A DNA stretch of 64,000 nucleotides from Cellulomonas sp. Root485. GTDB lineage: Bacteria; Actinomycetota; Actinomycetes; Actinomycetales; Cellulomonadaceae. Below are positions 8,163 to 17,971 of the stretch, one piece after another. The number at the start of each line of letters is the position of its first letter. Position 1 is the first letter of the stretch. The stretch covers positions 1,579,355-1,643,354 of the forward strand of contig NZ_LMFC01000001.1 of NCBI RefSeq assembly GCF_001426705.1. Direction: 5' to 3'. Below the pieces are notes generated by a model. The model did not search any database, was not told where the DNA came from, and saw nothing but the letters and a program-made list of their open reading frames with translations. A program made the translations under genes and the position numbers.

Positions 8163-11100
8163 GTGGCTGGCGAACCTGTAGACGTGCGCGTGATCCGACC
8201 TGAGGACCTCCTCGTCCTGGACATCACGTTGACCAACCTCGCGGTCGGAGACGACGGCGCGCTGCATGTGGTCGATCGGGCGGCACCCGGCCGGGTGGTC
8301 TTCAGGCTCCCGCCGCAGCACATCGCCGAGGCGGCGTTCCTGGAGGACGAGACCAGGAACTCTCCCGTCGAACCGCTTCCCGTGCGATCCGCGGCGGCGG
8401 CGCCGAGCCGGCTGGCGTTCGACGTGCCGGAGGACGGGCCGGGGGTCCCGTTCACCGTCGCCGGCCTGCTGGACTGGGCCGCGCTGCGCCCAGCGCTCGC
8501 GCCGAATGCGCTCCCACCCGGCACCCCCACCACCACGGGCGGGGTTCGCCCCGCCGAACCGGCCCCTGACGTCACCGCTCTCGAGCTGGCGTACCGCCTG
8601 ATCGTGTCGCCGGTCGGCGAGCACGGCTGGCAGCATCGCTCCGACCCGCACACGGCCGACGGCGTCACCGAGCTGTGGCACACCCGGCTGGTCGGCACCG
8701 ATCCGCTCTCCGTGCGCGCCATCTCCCGCCGCGAGACGAACCCGTTCGTCACCTCGCTCAACCAAGACGACATCACAGAGCTGGTCATGCTGACCGGCGA
8801 CTTCGGCAACGCGGTCAAGTCCGCGGCCGACCTCGGGATCCCCCGCATCCTCTGGCTGCTGTGGACCCGACGGCTCAGCCCGTGGGGCCGGGCGATCGTC
8901 CCGCCCCCCGCCACGCTCACCGCCCGGCACGTCCTGCTGACCGCCCTCGGCGCGCACCACCACGTGCTGGGCAAGTTCGACTTCCCGGGCGACGACCAGC
9001 AGCCCGCCGACCTGGTTCGCCTGGGCGTCGACGTCCCCAGCGTGCAGGCCTACGAGCACATCACGGGCCTCGGTCGGGACCAGTACGTCAAGGTCGTCAG
9101 GCGCGGCTTCCTCGACACCGGGCACCGTGCCTCGATCGTCAAGATCACCGAGCGCAAGTTCGAGCCCGTGTCGCTGGACCCCGAGCCCGGTCCACCCCCG
9201 GTCGCGGTGTTCGGGACCCGGACCGTCCTGCGGCAGTACTTCCGCATCATCGTCACCCAGCCGGTCCTGGACTACCGCCTGCTGGCAGCCGGCTACCCCA
9301 AGGGCCGCCGGGAGATGCCGCTCCGCACGATCGAGCTGCGCACGCTCGAGACGCCCAAGATCGACCTGCCGATCTCGTTCACGGCGGAGGTCACCCAGGA
9401 GGCGATCGACCGCGCCGTCAGCAACCCGATCTGGGTCAGGGCTTCCGGCCAGCTGGTCCCGTTCGACTTCGACAGCATCGACGGCGAGGGCCGCCGGGTC
9501 AGCCTGCGCAAGCCGATGCTGTTCATCCCGTACTCGTACGTCGGCAACACCGACGGCGTCATCACCACGTTCAACGGGGCATCGGCGACCAGGCGCACGG
9601 CCGCGGCCGGCGCGCAGAGGCTCGCCCTGACCGAAGCGCTCCCGGCGAAGCCGGACGCCACGACAGCCCCCACCGAGTACCTCACCTTCGACCTGGTCAA
9701 GATCACGGGCAGGTCCGGGTTGCCGCGCGACTACCTCCCGGGGTGGCTCCCGCAGGCGCTCACCGCCGGTGTCCGCCTCCAGTCGGTCGAGCAGCTCACC
9801 GGGACGCCCCGGGCCGTGGAGGTCAGGCTGTCGACCACCTACCTGGACCACGGGTTCGACCCGGCGGCGAACCCGGCCAGCCTGTTCGCGACCTACCCCG
9901 AGGTGGGGTTCGGCGTCGGCGCCGCGAGCGGTGGCGGGGTCGCCTCCCCGGCGGTGAAGCTCGACGCGCTGTCGGCGACCCAGGGCGCGATGCCGAGCAA
10001 GATGGCCGGGGGTGTCGACGCTGCGACGCTGAAATCGCTGCTGGCGGGCATGAAGCTGTTCGGCACGGTCGACCTGTCCGACCTGCTCGCGCCCATGCCG
10101 CCGCCGGTCCCAGGCGGGCCGGCCGACGGTTCGGACGCGGACCTGGACGCCGCCCTGGCCGACCCGACGGCCCTCATCCGCACCCCGGTGATCCGCACCC
10201 GTCCGGTCCCCGGCCCCGGCGGGGTGCCCATCGCCAATGTCACCCGGCTCGTCTGGAAGCCCGCGTTGCTGGCGACACCACCGGTCAAGCCGGTCTTCGC
10301 GCTGGGCAGCGCGCAGTTCCTGCTCGACGTCCGCACGGTGACCCGGCTGGACGGGTCCTCCCCCGAGACGACCATCGCCGGTGAGCTGCGCGGCTTCTCC
10401 CTGACGCTCGCCGGTGTCGTCCGGGTGTCGATGGGCACGATGAAGTTCGTCTCGCTGCCCGGCCGCAAGCCGGATGTGACCGCCGAGGGTGTCGAGCTGG
10501 AGTTCGTCGGCGCACTGGCCTTCGTCGACACGATCCGGCGGCTGCTCCCGGCCGACGGGTTCAGCGACCCGCCGGCGATCGCGGTGACGCCCGAAGGGAT
10601 CCAGGCCGGGTTCAGCCTGGGGATCCCCACCGTCGGCGTCGGCGTCTTCTCGCTGCAGAACCTCTCCTTGTCGGCGGCACTCTCGCTGCCGTTCGTCGGC
10701 AAGCCCGCCGGGCTGCGGTTCGCCCTGTCCTCACGCGAGCACCCGTTCCTGGTGACGGTGACCCTGTTCGGTGGCGGTGGGTTCTTCGCCCTCGGCGTCA
10801 GCGCCGCCGGGGTCGAGGAGATCGAGGCCAGCATCGAGTTCGGCGGCAACATCTCGCTCAACCTGGGGGTGGCCAGCGGCGGCGTGTACGTCATGGCCGG
10901 CGTCTACTTCAAGATGTCCACCAGCAAGGGCACCGAGCTCACCGGCTACTTCCGGTGCGGCGGCTACCTGTCGGTCCTGGGCCTGATCAGCGTCTCGCTG
11001 GAGTTCTACCTGGCCTTCACCTACCGCGGCAAGGGTGACGGCCGCAACGAGATCTGGGGCCAGGCCAGCCTCACCGTCTCGGTCAAGGTGCTGTGCTTCA

Positions 11101-11231
11101 GCGCCAGCGTGAAGCTGTCGGTCGAGAAGCGGTTCGCCGGACCGGCCGGTGACCCGACCCTCGAGCAGGTCCTCTCGGCCGACGACTGGCAGACGTACTG
11201 CCTGGCCTACGCGCAGGAGGCGGCGGCGTGA
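8163..11231 (+). CDS. Very large beta-rich protein of unknown function, 1022 aa (gene 1 of the 8-18 kb block)
   Basis: I do not recognise this protein. It has no signal peptide, no membrane helix and no nucleotide-binding motif. The N-terminal two thirds is mixed, with motifs such as T-E-L-W-H-T-R-L near residue 170 and a conserved-looking I-P-Y-S-Y-V-G-N near 455. A Pro/Gly/Asp-rich linker near 640-670 leads to a C-terminal third made of many short amphipathic strands, alternating hydrophobic and small residues (G-I-Q-A-G-F-S-L-G-I-P-T-V-G-V and L-S-V-L-G-L-I-S-V-S-L-E-F-Y-L). This pattern suggests an extended beta-sheet, groove or barrel-like fold. GTG codons at 8160 and 8163 follow an AGGAGG at 8153-8158; the second gives the more usual spacing. 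The stop overlaps the next start by four bases (GTGA), so the two giant genes are translationally coupled. Confidence 0.8.
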   Translation: MAGEPVDVRVIRPEDLLVLDITLTNLAVGDDGALHVVDRAAPGRVVFRLPPQHIAEAAFLEDETRNSPVEPLPVRSAAAAPSRLAFDVPEDGPGVPFTVAGLLDWAALRPALAPNALPPGTPTTTGGVRPAEPAPDVTALELAYRLIVSPVGEHGWQHRSDPHTADGVTELWHTRLVGTDPLSVRAISRRETNPFVTSLNQDDITELVMLTGDFGNAVKSAADLGIPRILWLLWTRRLSPWGRAIVPPPATLTARHVLLTALGAHHHVLGKFDFPGDDQQPADLVRLGVDVPSVQAYEHITGLGRDQYVKVVRRGFLDTGHRASIVKITERKFEPVSLDPEPGPPPVAVFGTRTVLRQYFRIIVTQPVLDYRLLAAGYPKGRREMPLRTIELRTLETPKIDLPISFTAEVTQEAIDRAVSNPIWVRASGQLVPFDFDSIDGEGRRVSLRKPMLFIPYSYVGNTDGVITTFNGASATRRTAAAGAQRLALTEALPAKPDATTAPTEYLTFDLVKITGRSGLPRDYLPGWLPQALTAGVRLQSVEQLTGTPRAVEVRLSTTYLDHGFDPAANPASLFATYPEVGFGVGAASGGGVASPAVKLDALSATQGAMPSKMAGGVDAATLKSLLAGMKLFGTVDLSDLLAPMPPPVPGGPADGSDADLDAALADPTALIRTPVIRTRPVPGPGGVPIANVTRLVWKPALLATPPVKPVFALGSAQFLLDVRTVTRLDGSSPETTIAGELRGFSLTLAGVVRVSMGTMKFVSLPGRKPDVTAEGVELEFVGALAFVDTIRRLLPADGFSDPPAIAVTPEGIQAGFSLGIPTVGVGVFSLQNLSLSAALSLPFVGKPAGLRFALSSREHPFLVTVTLFGGGGFFALGVSAAGVEEIEASIEFGGNISLNLGVASGGVYVMAGVYFKMSTSKGTELTGYFRCGGYLSVLGLISVSLEFYLAFTYRGKGDGRNEIWGQASLTVSVKVLCFSASVKLSVEKRFAGPAGDPTLEQVLSADDWQTYCLAYAQEAAA

Positions 11232-14200
11232 CGACCGAGCAGAAGCTGCAGTGGGTCGCCGTCCCCGGCGGCCTCCTCGCCGACGGGCGGCTCAAAGTCA
11301 CGGTCGTGATGTCCCCGCGGTTGCGCACCGACGAGGGCATCACCTTGGCGGTCTACCCCGACCTGCTCGACTGGCCCGGCACCGTGGCGGCCGCGACCTG
11401 GACCGTCGACGCCGGCGCCGCCGCCCTGTCCGCCGAGGTCGTCAGCCCGGCGCCGGACTCGGACCTGTGGGTGGCTCTGTTCCCGCCCGAGACCCCCGTG
11501 AACCCGTGGGAGTTCCCCGACCTGGCAGACCGGCCGATGGTGACGTTCGACGTGATGAAGGTGCATGCCCAGCTCAAGCACCTCTACGCCCAGGCTGCCG
11601 CCTTGTCGCCCGACGCGCTGCCGTCGCTGCGATCCCGACGCGACGTCGATCCCCGGGTGCGGGGTCTGGACGAGCTCCTGTCCGAGGTGATCCAGCCCGG
11701 CCAGACCCACTACGGCGAGCTGGAACGCCGGCTCGGCGTCTCGGGCACTGCCGATCGCCTGCTGTCGGCCGCCCGCGATGAGTCCGCGGCGCGCAAGGCG
11801 ACCGGCGCCCGCGGGGGCCCCACGATCCACCCGTTGCCGCCGGACTTCGCATTCGAGGTCGAGCGAGCCGCGTTGTTCCACTCGTCGCCCGAGGAGGAGC
11901 CGCGGGAGATGCCCGCCGACGGGGAGCACTACCGGGCCGCGGTCGACTTCCACCAGATGGTCGGCAGCCTCGGGGACTACCCCGACCTGCTGCGTCGCCT
12001 CGGGCTCGTCGTGGACCTCGCGGTCCAGGCCGACGCACTGCCCGCCCCGACGGGGTTCGTGACGGCAAACCCGGTGTTCACCGTGCCCGCCGACGCGGTG
12101 GTCCGCGAGAGCGTCGCCCATCACACCGCCTACAGCACCGTCGCCGGCCGGTTCGTCGCCGCACGACAGACCCCGGACGCGACCGTCCCGGAGGGCCTGG
12201 TGCCGCTGTCGGCGGCGAGCTTCGTCGTCAACCAGGTGGACATCGACGGCGGCGCCCTCAAGACCATCGCCACCGCCACGACGGCCACCACCCCCCCGCC
12301 CGCGGCCGGAGGTGCCGCCCTGAACCAGCCCGACGACGCCGGCCTCGCCACCCTGCGCACGGCGGGCCTCTCTCTGGTGCAGACCGGCCGGGCCGACGCG
12401 CTGCAGGCGGAGTTCAGCCGCAGCGGCACGGTCAACAGCGCCATCGTGGGCGGCCCGACCAGGCTGTTCGCGGAGGACCTGGTCCGGGGCTACCGGTTGG
12501 ACGTGCGCGACGACCTCACCGGGGTCTGGCGCTCGTTGCACGAGCGCGTCCTCATCGCCACCGCCCAGCGGTACGCCGCCGGGATTGCTCCCCTGTCGGG
12601 CGAAGGGCAGGTGCAGGTCAGCCTCGCTGAGCGGCTGACGCCGCCGGGCCAGGCCGCGGACCCGAACGGTGAGCTCTACGTCCACGAAGCACTCGTCTCC
12701 TGGGACGGGTGGAGCCTGTCCGCGCCGCGCGCCGGCCTGCCGCTCTCCCGGCACCCCGACGCGCCGGACCCCGCCCGGCCCGAGACGCTGCCCGCGGCCG
12801 TGCCGAACGACCCGCAGACGGCGATGGGGCTCAGCTTCTCCTCCACGGTCGTCCCGGGGTCCCTGCCCCGGCTGCGGTTCGGCCGCTCCTACCGGCTCCG
12901 TCTGCGCGAGGTCGACCTGGTCGGCGGGGCACTGACCCTCGGGGAGGCGGACGCGCTCGCGGTCGGGGACGTCGCAGCGGAGCCGTACCTGCGGTTCGAG
13001 CCCGTGGCGGCCCCCGCCGCGGTGCCGTACGCCGCGTTCGGGGAGGGTGCCTCGCTGCACCGGCTGGTGATTCGAAGCGACGTCGGGCTGGAGCCGGACG
13101 GCTACGCCGCGCGCTTCAACGCCGAGCTCCCGGAGCACCCGGGGTACGCGCCGGTCGACGTGCGGCACCTCGCGCCGCCGAAGGCGAGCTTCGACCTGGC
13201 CGAGAAGCACGGGCTGTTCGACCTTGCCATGGGGTCGGACGGCACGCCGCCGAGCGCGGAGCAGGTGGCGACGATCGCCGGCGCGTACGAGGTGGCGCGG
13301 CGGGAGAAGGGCAGCTTCGACGATCCCGACGCCCCCGGTGCGCTGGTGGTGGACATCCCGACAGCGGACGGTGCTCCCGGCGGCCGGTACGTCCTGCACA
13401 CGGTCGACCAGCTCGAGCTGCCCTACCTGCCCGACCCGCTCGCCACCGGGGTGATCTTCTGGGGGCTGCCGGGGGTGCCGCTGGGTGAGGCGTACGAGCT
13501 GCCGTTCGACGCGGACGACGGCACCTGGTGGAAGGCTCGGCCGCTGCGGCTGGAGCTCGCCGGCGGTAACGGTCCACCGCTGTGGGACGCAGCAGCGCGG
13601 GTGCTGACCGTGCGACTGCCGCAGGCCGCGACCGCCCAGGTACGGATGGTCTCCCGGCTGTCCTCGCTCGACCTGATGGGGATGCTCCGCTGGTGCGAGC
13701 AGGAGCTGTCCGGCGACGAGCTGGACCGGGTCATCGGAGCGATGAAGGACAACCGCTGCTGGCTGACGACCCCCTGGCACGACATCGAGCTGGTGCATGC
13801 GGTGCAGCACCCCCTGGAGGTGCCGGCGTGGGAACACCTCGAGGCCTCTCGCTCGACGGGCCAGACGTACGCGGACGTCGCGGGCATCGCTTACATCGAC
13901 GGCCGCTCGACCGGGAAGGTGGGCCTCGACGCGACCTGGACCGAGCCCCTCGACGACCCTCGCGAGCCAGGCCCGCGCGAGCTCTCCGCACGCACGACCG
14001 TCTTCAGCCTGCCGATGGACGCGTCGGCGCTCGTCCCGGAGGGCAGACCTGCGGCCTACCGGCTGCGCGACGGCAAGGAGCTGACCTTCGACTCGCTGAT
14101 GGCGCGCGAGCTGGACCGCCCGCTGCCGACGCCGCACCACTTCGGCGACACCAAGTACCGACGGGTCAGCTACGCCCTGACGGCGACCACGCCGTTCCGT

Positions 14201-15196
14201 GAGGACTTCCCGGTCACGTGGATCGACCAGCCCGACCGGCTGTCGGTGACCAGCGACGTGCTCACCCTGGACGTACCCAGCTCCGCGCCGCCCTCGCTCC
14301 CCGACCTGCAGTACGTCGTGCCGACGATGGGCTGGAGCGCCGCCGAGGAGGACGGCGGCTACGTCAGCCGGCGTCGAGGCGGCGGGCTGCGCATCTGGAT
14401 GGGGCGCGGCTGGTGGTCGTCCGGTGCCGGCGAGCTGCTCGGCGTCGTCGTCGGCAGCAACGTCATCTCGCCCAAGGGCAGCGACTACCCGTTCGTGTCC
14501 CTCATGGGGCAGGACCTCATCCGGACCAGCGCAAAGCTGCGGAACCTGCGGGCCGAGAGCTTCGGCGGCGACCCGACCGTGGCGACGGGCCTGCCGTTGG
14601 TGGGGACGCCCGTCTCGTTCGTGACGGTGGTCGGTCACGTCCCCCAGTACGACGAGACGACCGAGCGGTGGTTCGCGGACATCGACCTCGACACCGGAGA
14701 TGCCTACGCGCCGTTCGTGCGACTGTCACTGGTCCGATATCAGCCGAACTCGCTGGCCCGGTGCGCCCTCTCACCGATCGTGCTGGCCGACATCGTGCAA
14801 CCGCTACCGGACCGCACCGCGACGGTGACGGCCGGCGCGGACGACCCCGCGGTGCGGACCATCACCGTCGCCGGACCGAGCTACACCGCGGTGCGCGGGC
14901 GAGGCCCGGTCGTGGGCACCGACGACAGCGTGCTGCCCGCGGTCATGGTGTCGGTGCAGCGTGCCGACCCGGCGGTGGCCGACGACGTGCTGCGCTGGCG
15001 GACCCTGCCGGAGACCGCGGTGACCCTGACCCGCAATGTCATCGGGACTGCCGCGACCTGGACGGGGCAGGTCACCGTCCCTGCCGACGGTGGCGAGCAG
15101 CGGCTCCTGATCGTCGAGGAGGAGCGGCTGTACGCCGACGGCGAGCCGGAGGTGATCACCTCCCGGGTGGTCTACGCGGTCGCGGTGCCCGTATGA
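11228..15196 (+). CDS. Giant protein of unknown function, 1322 aa (gene 2 of the block)
   Basis: This is the longest gene in the window. It has no signal peptide, membrane segment or catalytic motif that I can name. Visible landmarks are an Ala/Thr/Pro-rich stretch near residues 340-360 that may be a linker, the segment Y-V-H-E-A-L-V-S-W-D-G-W-S-L near 485, and L-R-F-G-R-S-Y-R-L-R-L-R-E-V-D near 550, both of which look like conserved beta-sheet cores. The last 400 residues are also strand-rich. The GTG start at 11228 has AGGAGG seven bases upstream and overlaps the preceding stop by four bases. Coupling with gene 1 implies that the two products are made in similar amounts and probably work together. 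An enzymatic, structural or toxin role cannot be told from sequence alone. Confidence 0.8.
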   Translation: MTTEQKLQWVAVPGGLLADGRLKVTVVMSPRLRTDEGITLAVYPDLLDWPGTVAAATWTVDAGAAALSAEVVSPAPDSDLWVALFPPETPVNPWEFPDLADRPMVTFDVMKVHAQLKHLYAQAAALSPDALPSLRSRRDVDPRVRGLDELLSEVIQPGQTHYGELERRLGVSGTADRLLSAARDESAARKATGARGGPTIHPLPPDFAFEVERAALFHSSPEEEPREMPADGEHYRAAVDFHQMVGSLGDYPDLLRRLGLVVDLAVQADALPAPTGFVTANPVFTVPADAVVRESVAHHTAYSTVAGRFVAARQTPDATVPEGLVPLSAASFVVNQVDIDGGALKTIATATTATTPPPAAGGAALNQPDDAGLATLRTAGLSLVQTGRADALQAEFSRSGTVNSAIVGGPTRLFAEDLVRGYRLDVRDDLTGVWRSLHERVLIATAQRYAAGIAPLSGEGQVQVSLAERLTPPGQAADPNGELYVHEALVSWDGWSLSAPRAGLPLSRHPDAPDPARPETLPAAVPNDPQTAMGLSFSSTVVPGSLPRLRFGRSYRLRLREVDLVGGALTLGEADALAVGDVAAEPYLRFEPVAAPAAVPYAAFGEGASLHRLVIRSDVGLEPDGYAARFNAELPEHPGYAPVDVRHLAPPKASFDLAEKHGLFDLAMGSDGTPPSAEQVATIAGAYEVARREKGSFDDPDAPGALVVDIPTADGAPGGRYVLHTVDQLELPYLPDPLATGVIFWGLPGVPLGEAYELPFDADDGTWWKARPLRLELAGGNGPPLWDAAARVLTVRLPQAATAQVRMVSRLSSLDLMGMLRWCEQELSGDELDRVIGAMKDNRCWLTTPWHDIELVHAVQHPLEVPAWEHLEASRSTGQTYADVAGIAYIDGRSTGKVGLDATWTEPLDDPREPGPRELSARTTVFSLPMDASALVPEGRPAAYRLRDGKELTFDSLMARELDRPLPTPHHFGDTKYRRVSYALTATTPFREDFPVTWIDQPDRLSVTSDVLTLDVPSSAPPSLPDLQYVVPTMGWSAAEEDGGYVSRRRGGGLRIWMGRGWWSSGAGELLGVVVGSNVISPKGSDYPFVSLMGQDLIRTSAKLRNLRAESFGGDPTVATGLPLVGTPVSFVTVVGHVPQYDETTERWFADIDLDTGDAYAPFVRLSLVRYQPNSLARCALSPIVLADIVQPLPDRTATVTAGADDPAVRTITVAGPSYTAVRGRGPVVGTDDSVLPAVMVSVQRADPAVADDVLRWRTLPETAVTLTRNVIGTAATWTGQVTVPADGGEQRLLIVEEERLYADGEPEVITSRVVYAVAVPV

Positions 15197-15263
15197 AGCA
15201 CCCGACGCTCGGTCTCGGGCGGGACGATGGCAGTGCGCGCCGGAGGAAAACGAGGGAAGACGG

Positions 15264-15563
15264 ATGCCTCAACTCACCGTGATGCTCATCGACGGTTTCT
15301 TGCACGACGAGGTCGTCGTGACGGTCGACGGCGTCGAGGTCGCGCGACGTGAAGCGGTGTCGACGCAACTCCTGACAGGCATTGCCGAGAGCATCCGGGT
15401 CGATTCCCCCGAGGGAACGATCTCCGTGGGCATATCGGTGCCGTCGAACCAGTCCCAACCCGAAGCGGTCATCGAAGTGCCGAGCGACGCCACCATCCTC
15501 GCGGACCTGCGCGACGGCGAGCTGGACCTGCGAGAGGGAACGGGCCGGGAGGGCGCGATGTAA
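15264..15563 (+). CDS. Small beta-rich protein, 99 aa (gene 3 of the block)
   Basis: The protein is acidic, without cysteine or signal peptide. Its pattern of short strands (D-E-V-V-V-T-V-D-G-V-E-V-A-R-R-E, then T-I-S-V-G-I-S-V, then E-A-V-I-E-V) looks like a small beta-sandwich. The ATG at 15264 has GAGGGA at 15252-15257. It lies 67 bases after the 1322-residue gene and about 150 bases before the metalloprotease gene, same strand. A binding, adaptor or inhibitor role for one of its large neighbours is possible, but nothing in the sequence proves it. I do not recognise the family. Confidence 0.65.
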   Translation: MPQLTVMLIDGFLHDEVVVTVDGVEVARREAVSTQLLTGIAESIRVDSPEGTISVGISVPSNQSQPEAVIEVPSDATILADLRDGELDLREGTGREGAM

Positions 15564-15719
15564 CAAGGCGATGCAACTGCAGCCGATGTATCCAGGGCAT
15601 CCGCTCTCGCTCTTCCAGGCACCGGACATCACGCTTCTCAGGTCTCCGACGTGCTCCTCTGCGCCGCTCCGCCGTGCTGCCCGATCCGTCACAGCGCACG
15701 CGAACGAGAGGACATGACG

Positions 15720-17927
15720 ATGTGCGACGACCCGACCGATCTCGTTGCTGATGACTACGACTCGGAGACGACCCCGGGTCCAGACGGACCGCCGCCGGCG
15801 CCCTGGGCCGGGCCGGGACCGGTCCCGCCGGACGAGCTGTGGTGGAGATGCTGGCCGCGTCCCGAGCTCAGCGGCCGGTATCACGGTCGCCAGGGTGTCG
15901 TCGCCCTGTTCGGGCGGACCGTCGATCTCCGCGTCGACATCGACCAGCGGTACAGCTCCGAGTCACCCGTCATGAACCGCGTGAGCGGCGACTTCTACTC
16001 GACGCGCCCTGTGAAGGACGGCCAGTTCTGGCGCATCGTGCGCACATACGAGAACTCGTGGATCGTCGACAGCCCTGTCGTCCGCTGGGGTCGCTGTGCA
16101 GTGACGATCACGGGACGGCTGCGGTTCTGGCAGGGCGTGCACCCGGTGACGAGGGTCACGATCCGGATTCCGTGGACCAACGGAGGACGCCGGCCCGGCG
16201 TGGCGACCTTCAGGGTGGGCCGCGCCGAGACGGCGTACACCATCACCTACGAAGCGGACACGTTCCGCGATGTGCGACTCGAGCTCGACTACTGCTCGTC
16301 AGTGGACGTCGAGCCGAGGGTGCCGATCTACGGCAGCCGCTGGCACGACAACCGCCCGACGGACACGCCCGACCGTGTTCTCACGATCGAGACGGCATAC
16401 CGCGAAGCCGGCATCGGCGTGACGATCGACCCCACTCACACCGTGATCGACGACTCCGCGGCCGGATTTGCGAGCTGGTCACCGGGGGAGCTGCACGACG
16501 CGATGGAGACGGCGTTCAGCCGCTTCAGCGGCACCTGGCCCTCGTGGAACATGTGGGGACTGCAGGCGGGCAGCTTCGACAACTCCGGTGTCGGCGGGAT
16601 CATGTTCGACGCGGCCGCCGGATACGGCGGAGCCGGCGACGCGCCCGAGCGACAGGGCTTCGCAGTGTTCCGCGACCACAGCTGGTTCAACGACCTGATC
16701 ACCGGGACCTCCACGACGCAGGACCAGGCACGTGCGATGCGACAGTTCCTCTACACGTGGGTGCACGAAGCCGGACACGCCTTCAACCTGCTGCACTCGT
16801 GGAACAAGTCTCGTCCGTCGTCGCTGTCATGGATGAACTACGACTGGAAGTACGACCAGCTCAATGGCGCCGACGCGTTCTGGGGTGACTTCCGATTCCG
16901 TTTCGACGACGAAGAGCTGATCCACATGCGTCACGGTGACCGCGCGTCGGTCATCATGGGCGGGGATCCCTGGGCATCCGGCGGACACCTCGAGAGCCCG
17001 GCCGACTCGACGATCCAGAGCGAGCCCGGTGGGCCGGTCGAGCTCCTCGTGCGTTCGAAGAGCTTCTTCGACTTCCTCGAGCCGGTCGAGCTGGAGTTCC
17101 GGCTGCGTAACCGGACGAGCACGACGCTGACGGTCGACGGACGACTGGATCCGAAGTACGGCACGACGACGGTCTTCGTTCAGCGGCCCGACGGCAGCCG
17201 CATCGTCTTCGACTCGCTCTTCTGCCTCGCCGGGATCCCGGAGCTCCTCGACCTCGCACCCTCGGTCGACTCTGGCGGTGCAGCCGGACCAGATCGGCTG
17301 AGCGTTCTCGTGCCGCTCACCTACGGCGCCGGCGGATTCACCTTTGCGGTTCCCGGACAGTACCTCGTCCGTGCCATCTACCACGGTGCCGGGATGCTGC
17401 AGACGTCGAACACGCTGCGGCTCACGGTCGGGTTCCCCACCGACAAGGCAACGGACCGGTTCGCCGACGACTTCCTCACCCGCGAGGTCGGACTGACGCT
17501 CGCGCTCGGCGGGTCGAAGTCGCCGTACCTCGCTGCTGGGTTCGACGCGCTGCAGGAGGCGAGCGAACGATTCGCCGACGAAGCGCTCGGCATGAAGGCA
17601 TCCGTCGCCGTCGCCCAGAGCATCGGCGACGACTTCTACCGGCAGGACGAGCGCACCCTCGTGAAGCATCACAGCGCGGATCCCGAGGCGGCGCTCGACG
17701 TCACCGCTGCGACCGTGCAGGCGTATCACGAGTCGGGTGGTCGGGCCGAGAACCTGCCGTACGGAGAACTCGTCGGGCTGCGATCGTCGCTGTTCGCGGA
17801 GGTTGGTGAGACGGATACCGCGGCGAACGAAGCCGAGACACTCGCCGACGACCTCGCGGCCCGCGGCGTACGCGAGAACGTCGTGGACGAGGTGCGCTCG
17901 GCGGCCGCCGAACTGCGGAAGAGCTGA
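15720..17927 (+). CDS. Metzincin-like zinc metalloprotease, 735 aa (gene 4 of the block)
   Basis: The extended zinc site H-E-A-G-H-A-F-N-L-L-H is at residues 349-359: His349, His353 and His359 as ligands, Glu350 as the general base. A Met-turn-like S-W-M-N-Y follows with Met372. The usual glycine of the metzincin motif is replaced by asparagine. Around 200 residues before the site (strand-rich) and 350 after it are unlike any protease family I can name. The second half has an Ig-like stretch (near 440-560) and an acidic helical tail. There is no signal peptide, which is unusual for a metzincin. ATGs at 15714 and 15720 follow GAGAGGA; the second is chosen for spacing. The gene has more A/T-ending codons than its neighbours, a sign of a different origin. 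Confidence 0.78.
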   Translation: MCDDPTDLVADDYDSETTPGPDGPPPAPWAGPGPVPPDELWWRCWPRPELSGRYHGRQGVVALFGRTVDLRVDIDQRYSSESPVMNRVSGDFYSTRPVKDGQFWRIVRTYENSWIVDSPVVRWGRCAVTITGRLRFWQGVHPVTRVTIRIPWTNGGRRPGVATFRVGRAETAYTITYEADTFRDVRLELDYCSSVDVEPRVPIYGSRWHDNRPTDTPDRVLTIETAYREAGIGVTIDPTHTVIDDSAAGFASWSPGELHDAMETAFSRFSGTWPSWNMWGLQAGSFDNSGVGGIMFDAAAGYGGAGDAPERQGFAVFRDHSWFNDLITGTSTTQDQARAMRQFLYTWVHEAGHAFNLLHSWNKSRPSSLSWMNYDWKYDQLNGADAFWGDFRFRFDDEELIHMRHGDRASVIMGGDPWASGGHLESPADSTIQSEPGGPVELLVRSKSFFDFLEPVELEFRLRNRTSTTLTVDGRLDPKYGTTTVFVQRPDGSRIVFDSLFCLAGIPELLDLAPSVDSGGAAGPDRLSVLVPLTYGAGGFTFAVPGQYLVRAIYHGAGMLQTSNTLRLTVGFPTDKATDRFADDFLTREVGLTLALGGSKSPYLAAGFDALQEASERFADEALGMKASVAVAQSIGDDFYRQDERTLVKHHSADPEAALDVTAATVQAYHESGGRAENLPYGELVGLRSSLFAEVGETDTAANEAETLADDLAARGVRENVVDEVRSAAAELRKS

Positions 17928-17971
17928 CCGCGCGTGACGCGGTGGACGCTGCGGCGTCCTCGCTGGGACTC

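Noticed and set aside
11207..14638. Minus-strand open frame opposite the 1322-aa gene
   Set aside because: The plus-strand frame has AGGAGG, coupling with gene 1 and sensible composition; the antisense one does not.
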